Part shown: positions 1 to 5,281 of the stretch, in pieces
Numbering within the stretch: position 1 is the stretch's first letter
Layout of the letters: each line of letters begins with the position of its first letter
From: Planctomycetota bacterium
GTDB lineage: Bacteria; Planctomycetota; Phycisphaerae; UBA1845
Direction of reading: 5' to 3'
DNA: 6,278 bases
NCBI GenBank assembly: GCA_022563615.1
Contig: JADFMZ010000199.1
Span: 1 to 6,278, forward strand
Program-made: the position numbers and the translations under genes
Notes under the pieces: model-generated
What the model saw: only the letters and a program-made list of their open reading frames with translations
Databases searched by the model: none
Told to the model about the DNA's origin: nothing

Positions 1-2
1 GC

Positions 3-506
3 GGTGGCGAGACTCAGCTTCGCACCGGAACGGCGCAGGCCGGCGCCGCCGGGACCATCACGCTCGACGCGAGCGCGTCGGCGGTCACTGACTACTATAA
101 GCACTCCACGTGCGCGTTGACCGGCGGGACCGGCGCCGGTCAGTCCCAGATCATCGATAGCTACAACGGAACAACGAAGGTTGCCACGATGGCAGCGAAC
201 TGGGCGACTGCACCTGATGCCACAACGACCTTTGTGATCCTTCCCCTGGGAACCATCCCCGGTGCGACCGCGCCGACGGCAGCAGCGGTGGCCGACGCGG
301 TCTGGGACGAGACCCGCGCGGATCACGACACCGCCGGCTCCACGGGAGAGGGGCTCAACGACTGTCGGGCACATGCGCGCAACAAGAAGCGGTCCAACAA
401 GGACGACGGAGCCACGAAGGTCTACAAGGATGACGGGAGCACGGTGCGCTATACGGAGACGGTCCAGAAGTTCAGCGACGCCGAGGTCGATCTGGTTTCC
501 TCATGA
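3..506 (+). CDS. Phage tail/virion-like structural protein, 5' end cut by the window
   Basis: The frame is open from the first bases of the window, so the true start lies upstream; 167 residues are visible. A TTG at position 117 is only an internal codon. Residues 1-80 are rich in Gly, Thr, Ala and Val and read as beta strands, with GTITLDASAS, TGGTGAGQSQ and NGTTKVATM. This is the pattern I recall from many phage and prophage tail-region proteins that follow an 'adhesin-like, ITGGTGAGQ' style. It is followed by AVADAVWDETRADHDTAGS, a motif common at the junction to the C-terminal part of such proteins. The tail is lysine-rich, with a short internal repeat (KDDGATKVYKDDGSTV), and resembles the closing 'DDDGTTV' segment of that family. 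The stop overlaps the next start by four bases (ATGA), which suggests translational coupling. The virion role is inferred from the motif family; the exact function is unknown. Confidence 0.85.
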   Translation, partial: GGETQLRTGTAQAGAAGTITLDASASAVTDYYKHSTCALTGGTGAGQSQIIDSYNGTTKVATMAANWATAPDATTTFVILPLGTIPGATAPTAAAVADAVWDETRADHDTAGSTGEGLNDCRAHARNKKRSNKDDGATKVYKDDGSTVRYTETVQKFSDAEVDLVSS

Positions 507-1261
507 GCTACCTGGTAGATCATCACCTGGCCGTCGTCGATCCCTTCCGTCACGGCACCACCGCGCTGCAAATGGGCATGATGATGAACCTGCATCACGG
601 GATGACCTTCCCGTGGCGAGACGGCGGCGTTGCTCTGATGCGGCGGGAGCTTTACCCCAGCCCGGGCCAGTGGGAATACTGTGGGATCGCCATCGAGACC
701 GAGACGCAGGTCAAGAACTATCCCGGCTTCACGCACCAGGTCAGCCAGGCCTATCAATACGCGGCGGTTGTCTTTCTTGGCAACGGCATGATATCGGCAA
801 TGTCCGAACCGGTGCGACTGGACTTCGACAGCAATGGCGACCTGATCCAGCCGATGATGCCCAACGCACCGTCGTCGGTGTGCGCGCAGCCGATCGCCGC
901 AGGGCAGTACCGAGTGTCGTGGGAGTACGATCCATTCGGGCACGGGGCGTTCCCCAAGGACTTCCAAGTCTTCGAGGGGCCTGACGCGGCATCGATCGAC
1001 TACGGCACACCGCTGACCGATTCGATCACCGGGCTGAGCACCGTGGCGCACGTCGGACACCAGCGGCTGTATTCCTTCACGACAACGGCCTTTGCTGACC
1101 TGAGCCCGCACGCCTTTGCCGCCCGCGCCCGCAACTCAGCCGCCGTGGCTGAGATCAACACGCTGGCGACGGTAGTCAAGAAAGCACACGCGGCAGCGCC
1201 GGCCGACGCACCGGCGCCGATCCGAATGATTGTGGGGCACCACAGCAGGGTGGGTACCTGA
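503..1261 (+). CDS. Probable virion-associated protein with a fibronectin III-like domain
   Basis: This 252-residue protein starts at the ATG that overlaps the previous stop by four bases. No strong Shine-Dalgarno sits at the right distance, so reinitiation after the upstream gene is likely. Residues 1-115 form an unrecognised domain rich in His, Met and aromatics (LQMGMMMNLHHG near 22-33, LYPSPGQWEYCG near 50-61). Residues about 118-225 look like a fibronectin type III fold: a proline-led first strand (PNAPSSV), a YRVSWEYDP strand with the core tryptophan, a FQVFEGPD strand, and a late YSFTTTAF strand leading into FAARARNSAAVAE. Phage tail, fibre and adhesin proteins often carry such domains for surface contact. 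Residues 226-252 form an Ala/Pro-rich tail. There is no signal peptide or membrane segment. The domain is inferred by eye, not by a profile search. Confidence 0.82.
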   Translation: MSYLVDHHLAVVDPFRHGTTALQMGMMMNLHHGMTFPWRDGGVALMRRELYPSPGQWEYCGIAIETETQVKNYPGFTHQVSQAYQYAAVVFLGNGMISAMSEPVRLDFDSNGDLIQPMMPNAPSSVCAQPIAAGQYRVSWEYDPFGHGAFPKDFQVFEGPDAASIDYGTPLTDSITGLSTVAHVGHQRLYSFTTTAFADLSPHAFAARARNSAAVAEINTLATVVKKAHAAAPADAPAPIRMIVGHHSRVGT

Positions 1262-1731
1262 TGGGGTTTGAACGGAAGAACGCTCGGGATCGCCTGCACC
1301 GCGCGGAGGGTAACACACAGGCGCAGACCACACCGCCCGATCGCTCCGAAGTCGGACGCCCTTTCGGCACGGAACTGGGACACGTTCAGGCCATCTTGCC
1401 CCAGGCGATGGACGCCCGCACCGTTCCGGTGCGCCGACTGAAACGAAGCAATACGAATCCCTGGGACGGCGTTTTGGAATATGCCACCGAGGAGCCGGAT
1501 GACGTTCTGTGCTTGCCGCCGCTGAGAGCACGCCACTATCAGGCGCTGGTGTACAAGGGCAACGATCCCAATGCCCTGTTCCCGGTGGTCAAGATCTTCT
1601 ATTGGAAGGGGGCGTGGGTCGCGGACCATCCGCAGATCCAGATGCTTAGCTCGGAGCAGCTTACCGAGATCCAACAGAACTTTGTGGTCTCGGACTGCGC
1701 GCCGAACCCGTTGCTGGAGAGTACTTCGTAG
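1261..1731 (+). CDS. Unrecognised 156-residue protein of the phage-like cassette
   Basis: I do not recognise this family. The ATG shares one base with the preceding TGA (TGATG), an arrangement typical of coupled translation, and an AGGG-rich stretch lies just upstream. The first 40 residues are polar and charged (MGFERKNARDRLHRAEG), probably flexible or helical. From about residue 42 the protein becomes more ordered: HVQAILPQAMDARTVPVRRL, then NPWDGVLEYATEEPDDVLCL, and a beta-like stretch LVYKGNDPNALFPVVKIFYWKGAWV (residues 96-120). It has two cysteines (84 and 146) and no membrane segment. Its place between a fibronectin-like protein and two cysteine-rich proteins points to a structural or assembly role in the same particle. 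That is inference from position only. Confidence 0.8.
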   Translation: MGFERKNARDRLHRAEGNTQAQTTPPDRSEVGRPFGTELGHVQAILPQAMDARTVPVRRLKRSNTNPWDGVLEYATEEPDDVLCLPPLRARHYQALVYKGNDPNALFPVVKIFYWKGAWVADHPQIQMLSSEQLTEIQQNFVVSDCAPNPLLESTS

Positions 1732-2285
1732 TGTCGTTTCCCCCGCATCCTGTTCAAGCGCCGCCGGGAGATTTCCCCATACTGCCCGGCGCCAACTGGG
1801 ACGAGGAAGCGCGTCGATGGACGTATGACCTGTGCGGTAACGTGATGATGGGGCTGACCGTTCGGCGCGAGGGCGACGAACCCTGTGATGAACCGTTTCC
1901 CTGTGGGGACCGCGCTTGGGAGCCGGGGCTACTCGAACCGATCACGCTGCATCCGATTCGCGCCGAAGATCGGATGAACCAGGAGGGTGAGAACGACGGC
2001 TACGCCAACCGCGAAGTCTGTCAGTACTGTTACGGTCTGGCGGCCATGACGACGGAAGGATTGATCGTTCCGATCCTCTTTTCCAGGCCCGACGTGAACG
2101 ATCGGTTTCCAACCGAGCGTGTGACGTGGAAGGTATCGGTCGGAGCATTCTTCGTGTGTCAGCCGGACGATCCGAGCGGCGTGTGCGAGCCCGGCATGAT
2201 CGCCGGGATCCTCTCGATTTCCCTACCGCCCTGGAAGGCGGTTCACCTGTTCAGTCAGAGCTTTAGCTGCGGAGTCCCGTTTTAG
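1731..2285 (+). CDS. Unrecognised cysteine-rich 184-residue protein
   Basis: Translation probably begins at a GTG that shares its first base with the TAG stop of the upstream gene. A GGAGAG at 1716-1721 lies nine bases before it and supports this start. The protein has eight cysteines (35, 52, 58, 97, 100, 143, 152, 180), including a CX2C pair (CQYC, 97-100) and CDEPFPC (52-58), which could bind a metal or form disulfides. Hydrophobic stretches such as GLIVPILFS (110-118) and IAGILSISLPPW (158-168) are short and look like buried strands rather than membrane spans. There is no signal peptide. The N-terminus is Pro-rich (SFPPHPVQAPPGDFP). I know of no family with this pattern. The tight spacing ties it to the neighbouring phage-like genes. 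Confidence 0.8.
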   Translation: MSFPPHPVQAPPGDFPILPGANWDEEARRWTYDLCGNVMMGLTVRREGDEPCDEPFPCGDRAWEPGLLEPITLHPIRAEDRMNQEGENDGYANREVCQYCYGLAAMTTEGLIVPILFSRPDVNDRFPTERVTWKVSVGAFFVCQPDDPSGVCEPGMIAGILSISLPPWKAVHLFSQSFSCGVPF

Positions 2286-2287
2286 GA
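2284..2287 (+). promoter_or_regulatory. Ribosome binding site (AGGA) for the 522-residue gene
   Basis: AGGA overlaps the upstream TAG stop and lies eight bases before the ATG at 2296. This is the only junction in the plus-strand cassette where neighbouring genes do not overlap, and it has its own clear Shine-Dalgarno. Confidence 0.55.
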
Positions 2288-2295
2288 AACGTCTG

Positions 2296-3864
2296 ATGGC
2301 CAACTGCGCGTACTTCAAACCGATACAGAACCTCGCCTGTGCGGACACAGCCATCAACTCCCCCACCCTCAGTCATACCTGTGACGTAGGATGCGAAGTC
2401 TGCGGCCAGGATCCCGACGGTCCCGACGCCGCCGTACGCGTAAGCGGCAAGCGATGGATGCGGCCGCACTTCACGCGTGAGTCGCGCGACGCCAACGGCC
2501 GGCATCTCGCCCTGGTTACGGGATCACCCATGCGCATTCCACAATGGTGGTTCGGTCAGATGGCCCAATGCTGGTCAAACGGGGGAAACGAGTTCTTCGA
2601 CAGCACGTTTTGCAACTGTCCACACAAGAACTGCGGCGGAAGTTACGGCCCCCAGGATTGGCCTACCGAGACATGCGCCGTGACCGTGGGCTTTGGCCCC
2701 TGGCCTCCAGAATTGCTGTGCGCCGAGCGCGCACGCCCGGAGTTCGAGTTGTTCACGATCAGCGCGACGGGCGGAAGGATCGGCCAGGGCACCTACGTCA
2801 GCGCCGAAACGAAGGTCAATAGGGGCGGACCTACCGGTAGTGACTGCACGAGCAACGTGGCCGCCAAGCTGTGGGGCCACGTCGAAAACATCGGTTCCAA
2901 GAGTCCCTGCCCGCCGCCGATGACGCTCACCGCATACTACAACAATGCCGCCGACGGACAGATGTTCAGCATCTTCGATTATTGCCGCATCGTCGAGTTC
3001 ACTGGAAGATTCCACGTCGCCCAAACGGCCCCGGAGCGAGCCTATGTGGATGTCGCCGTGGCACAAGCCAAGAACGGAGTACTCTCTTCGCTCGGCCGAG
3101 ACCTGCGTCACGTGGGGATGGATCAACTCGACAGCCCGCGACGCCTGGCCGGTGGACCGGGCACCAATCTCAACTCTCAACTGGACGTTTTCGAAAAGTC
3201 GTACAACCTGAACCCGCTGGACCTGCTGCAGTTCGATCAGTTGCGCGTCGCGCGTACGTTTCCCAATAGCTTCCTCCGACACAGCGGCTGCAAGCTGAGC
3301 ACGTGCGAGTATGTGGTCGTGGGCGTCCGGCTGGAGATGAGCCTGGTCCTGCATCGCGTCATCACCTGCCCCGAAGAGGAGAACCTCCTGAATTGCACTC
3401 GACTCCAACAAGGCACGGTGCGTCCTTCGGTTCGCGTGCGTCTTGAAGTCAACATGGGCGTACGCGCCGCACTCGAAGGTGGTTCGTGCGACTTCAACGG
3501 TACGACGATCACGCTTTCGGAGAGCAGCTACGCACAGCGCTATCCGCGCGTGCTGCCCGCCGGGGCCGACGAGATTGTCTACGTGGACGGTTCGGGGCGT
3601 CGATTGGTGCCTCCTCGTCGCATCGTGTGGTGGGGTGATCTGGGACCATTCTCCGATCCGATCTGGCCGGCACTGGAGGGGTCGGTGCTCTTTCCCAATC
3701 AACCGCTTGGCTGCAGCCTGGCCCTGCAGATGTCGGACCCGCCGCTGGAGATTCCGGCGCTGGGAAGCCATCAGGAATCGTTGCCGGGCGGATCGGCGCA
3801 GCAAGTGTATTCGGGATCGTTGAAGATCGATTGGCCCAATCGCCTGGAGCTGGGGTGCTTATGA
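2296..3864 (+). CDS. Large cysteine-rich protein of unknown function, probable virion component
   Basis: This is the largest gene in the window (522 residues). Its ATG has a well-placed AGGA. I do not recognise a family. The protein contains 21 cysteines, dense in the first third: C4, C15, C29, C33, C36, C92, C106, C108, C113, C127, C142. These include CDVGCEVC (29-36) and CNCPHKNC (106-113), which look like metal-binding or disulfide clusters. The N-terminal third also has WW and WP-type aromatic motifs (IPQWWFGQM, YGPQDWPTET, GPWPPELLC). The middle (about 205-390) alternates polar and hydrophobic residues, as in beta-rich folds (EYVVVGVRLEMSLVLHRVITC; VRVRLEVNMGV). The C-terminal part is Pro- and Gly-rich. 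No signal peptide or membrane helix is visible. Size, beta content and position fit a tail or appendage structural protein, but that is inference. The stop overlaps the next ATG by four bases. Confidence 0.85.
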   Translation: MANCAYFKPIQNLACADTAINSPTLSHTCDVGCEVCGQDPDGPDAAVRVSGKRWMRPHFTRESRDANGRHLALVTGSPMRIPQWWFGQMAQCWSNGGNEFFDSTFCNCPHKNCGGSYGPQDWPTETCAVTVGFGPWPPELLCAERARPEFELFTISATGGRIGQGTYVSAETKVNRGGPTGSDCTSNVAAKLWGHVENIGSKSPCPPPMTLTAYYNNAADGQMFSIFDYCRIVEFTGRFHVAQTAPERAYVDVAVAQAKNGVLSSLGRDLRHVGMDQLDSPRRLAGGPGTNLNSQLDVFEKSYNLNPLDLLQFDQLRVARTFPNSFLRHSGCKLSTCEYVVVGVRLEMSLVLHRVITCPEEENLLNCTRLQQGTVRPSVRVRLEVNMGVRAALEGGSCDFNGTTITLSESSYAQRYPRVLPAGADEIVYVDGSGRRLVPPRRIVWWGDLGPFSDPIWPALEGSVLFPNQPLGCSLALQMSDPPLEIPALGSHQESLPGGSAQQVYSGSLKIDWPNRLELGCL

Positions 3865-4541
3865 TCGACTCTCTCAACGAAACGATGGATCCCGCCGTCG
3901 CCGCGTGGATCAAGCGCGATCGAGAGGAAGCCGCCAGGCACGCCCGACTGAACCGATCCGTTAAGCCGATCGCACTGCGAATCAACAACGAGGACCGAAC
4001 AGCGCCGCAATCCCAGGACGCCGGCTCGGACGCCGCCCCAAGATCCACCAGACGTCGGCAGCGGCATCATCGCGACCATCAACTTGTGGGGCGATCGGCG
4101 GGAAAGGTGCGTTGGGACGAACGCGCCATCGCACATCTACTTCGATCTGGTCAGATTCGCTCGGATCTGGGGAAGGCCTACACGCTGTCCGTATCGTTTC
4201 TTCTCGACCATCGATTTGGTTGGGTGGATACACCGACGTTGAGATTGCGTCGAAGAACCTGCGCCCGCTGCGCGTATCGCGTGAAAAGGAAACTGAGGCA
4301 TGTGGGCAAGGTGTCGTTCTGCTCGGGCGCCAACGGAGGTCGGGGCTGCGGATGTCCCGAGACCACCGCCTGGCCGCCGGGCTGGTTGAGATACCGTCTT
4401 GGCCTGGGAGCCATGACGTGCCCGCTTGAGAAGTTTACTCGCCGCCGACCGTGGTTTGTGACCCGGTCGATCGCGGCGATCGAAGGCATTACCAAGCGGC
4501 TTCGAGCCTGCTTCAAACTTGGTTCGAACTGGCCCCTGTAG
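3861..4541 (+). CDS. Cysteine-containing, basic 226-residue protein with possible zinc-ribbon-like C-terminus; frame uncertain in the middle
   Basis: I chose the ATG that overlaps the upstream TGA (ATGA), with GGAG at 3846-3849, over a TTG thirty bases earlier. Residues 1-45 are a charged helix-like segment (AAWIKRDREEAARHARLN). Residues 60-75 are strongly basic (RSTRRRQRHHRDH). The C-terminal half has cysteines at 134, 137, 154, 163, 165, 187 and 217, spaced CX2C-X16-CX8CXC, and the aromatic stretch TTAWPPGWLRYRLG (168-181). It could be a zinc-binding module. No known family is recognised. Between about 4045 and 4170 this frame has many A/T third positions and an odd, Arg/His-rich translation. 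The next frame over there reads more like ordinary protein with mostly G/C third positions, so a pair of compensating indels or a local frame error is possible. It is the last gene of the plus-strand cassette. Confidence 0.6.
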   Translation: MIDSLNETMDPAVAAWIKRDREEAARHARLNRSVKPIALRINNEDRTAPQSQDAGSDAAPRSTRRRQRHHRDHQLVGRSAGKVRWDERAIAHLLRSGQIRSDLGKAYTLSVSFLLDHRFGWVDTPTLRLRRRTCARCAYRVKRKLRHVGKVSFCSGANGGRGCGCPETTAWPPGWLRYRLGLGAMTCPLEKFTRRRPWFVTRSIAAIEGITKRLRACFKLGSNWPL

Positions 4542-4597
4542 AACCCGCCTCTTCCAGGGAGATGGGTTCCGCAGGGGTTTCTTGCGCCTATGCCCCA

Positions 4598-4621
4598 GCG
4601 CAGAACCGGTGTTCTCAGCGC
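4598..4621. repeat. Imperfect hairpin inside a 12-bp direct repeat
   Basis: GCGCAGAAC (4598-4606) pairs with GTTCT (4611-4615) and GCGC (4618-4621), leaving a CGGT loop and a two-base CA bulge. CAGCGCAGAACC occurs at 4596-4607 and again at 4616-4627, a 20-base period. No T-tract follows on either strand, so it does not look like a standard intrinsic terminator, although it lies 57 bases past the last plus-strand stop. It could be a short extragenic repeat or a transcript-end structure. Confidence 0.4.
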
Positions 4622-4646
4622 AGAACCCGCGCGTCCCTTAGACCCG

Positions 4647-4665
4647 CAAGACATTCTGGACTTTC
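4647..4665 (+). repeat. Left terminal inverted repeat of the defective element
   Basis: CAAGACATTCTGGACTTTC is an exact reverse complement of 5181-5199. It lies at the 3' side of the transposase remnant, directly next to the point where the protein similarity ends. Confidence 0.75.
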
Positions 4666-4684
4666 TTGTACGGAATATCGTCAC

Positions 4685-5070
4685 TAACACGCGTAGCACT
4701 GTTCCTAGCGGAAGGGAAGAACGTAATCGCTCGATTGCTCGGAGCAGCGAGTTCTTCGTTGCCCCATTGGGGAGCCGGGCACGGGCAAGCGAGAATCCAG
4801 ACACTTTCAATAACACGACCAGGAGCCGGAGCAATGCTACCAGCCGTCCGACGCGCGCGCGAAGGACGATCACTTCCTGCTGTAGGATGAAGGCGTCCAT
4901 ATCGACAATGTCAATAGTGACAACCTCGGCGTGAGTTGACGTGAGCCATCCGCGAGCGGTAGAGCGAGGAACACCTCGCCGAGTCGCGTGTCCGATGTCT
5001 CCCGTCGATCGGACGAGACCGCAAAGGCCATGATCGTAGCTGCGCAGAATTCGAGCCATGACTCAATCAT
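4685..5070 (-). pseudogene. Truncated, frameshifted transposase (DDE/integrase-core type), N-terminal third only
   Basis: The start is an ATG at 5070 with GGAGG ten bases upstream. The first frame gives 66 residues (MIESWLEFCAATIMAFAVSS, later FLALPLADGSRQLTPRLSLL) and stops with TGA at 4872-4870. The similarity continues in the overlapping frame from 4873: VIVLRARVGRLVALLRLL, then KVSGFSLARARLPNGATKNS and LLRAIERLRSSLPLGTVLRV. Together these match, from memory, the N-terminal region of a transposase family (about 400-480 residues, common in Planctomycetota) whose C-terminal part carries the rve-type DDE catalytic core. After VLRVL at 4685 the similarity ends and the element's terminal repeat begins, so the whole catalytic domain is missing. 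A one-base loss (or seven bases) near 4873 explains the frame change. Programmed -1 shifting is unlikely, as there is no slippery heptamer and no catalytic domain to express. The product would be inactive. Confidence 0.75.
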
Positions 5071-5080
5071 AAGGCATTCG

Positions 5081-5085
5081 CCTCC
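5081..5085 (-). promoter_or_regulatory. Ribosome binding site of the transposase remnant
   Basis: GGAGG on the minus strand (CCTCC on the plus strand) is ten bases from the ATG at 5070. It decides the start codon over the longer open frame that extends back to 5349, which would cross the element's terminal repeat. Confidence 0.55.
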
Positions 5086-5180
5086 GCGCCAACTCCCGAC
5101 AAAGCCAACAAGAGATAGATCCAACAAAGCCGAGTTGAATCCTAGGAAATCAGTGGGCATAGTGGCGAGAACTCGCGCAT

Positions 5181-5199
5181 GAAAGTCCAGAATGTCTTG
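5181..5199 (-). repeat. Right terminal inverted repeat of the defective element
   Basis: The exact reverse complement of 4647-4665. It is 110 bases upstream of the transposase start codon, a normal distance for an element end plus leader. Outside it are 82 bases with no visible feature before the end of the minus-strand gene. Confidence 0.75.
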
Positions 5200-5281
5200 G
5201 CGATTAGCGCGGCAAACAGCTCTTGCCTTGGTGCGATTGATGAGGATAGCCGGTGCCTCGGGCGAAGGGTGAGGTTTGTAT

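Larger units (their letters stand above)
4647..5199 (-). mobile_element. Internally deleted insertion sequence (MITE-like remnant)
   Basis: The segment is bounded by a perfect 19-bp inverted repeat and contains only the N-terminal part of a transposase on the minus strand. Inward from the perfect repeat the two ends stay similar for another 21 bases (13 identical, mostly at the inner end), giving an inverted match of about 40 bp. Transposase similarity stops at about 4685, and the repeat similarity reaches 4686, so the gene body seems joined directly to the far end of the element. A complete element of this transposase type would be expected to be roughly three times longer. It lies between convergent genes and appears to interrupt neither. 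TTAG occurs a few bases outside each end (4638-4641 and 5204-5207); this might be a target duplication but four bases can match by chance, and the exact ends are not certain. Confidence 0.7.

Noticed and set aside
449..1111. A 220-residue minus-strand open frame and a 240-residue plus-strand frame (262-984) overlapping the first two genes
   Set aside because: Both are Arg-rich shadows. The chosen frames have recognisable phage-type motifs and precise stop-start overlaps.
2575..3804. A 409-residue open frame on the minus strand opposite the 522-residue gene
   Set aside because: It is antisense to a well-supported gene, is Arg/His/Gln-rich, has no ribosome site, and is the usual by-product of high-GC codon use.
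3831..3860. Earlier TTG start for the 226-residue gene
   Set aside because: The ATG at 3861 overlaps the upstream stop as ATGA and has GGAG upstream; the TTG would overlap the preceding gene by 34 bases.
4541..4569. GAACCC (4541-4546) and GGGTTC (4564-4569) as a terminator stem for the plus-strand cassette
   Set aside because: Only 6 bp with a 17-base loop, overlapping the stop codon and without a T-tract.
4178..4684. Continuation of the transposase frame on the minus strand down to 4178
   Set aside because: Past 4685 the translation no longer resembles the transposase family and crosses the terminal repeat and the plus-strand gene. The open frame there is accidental.
4590..5182. Several small plus-strand open frames across the intergenic region
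   Set aside because: They run antisense to the transposase remnant or across its repeat, have no ribosome sites and have no protein-like composition.
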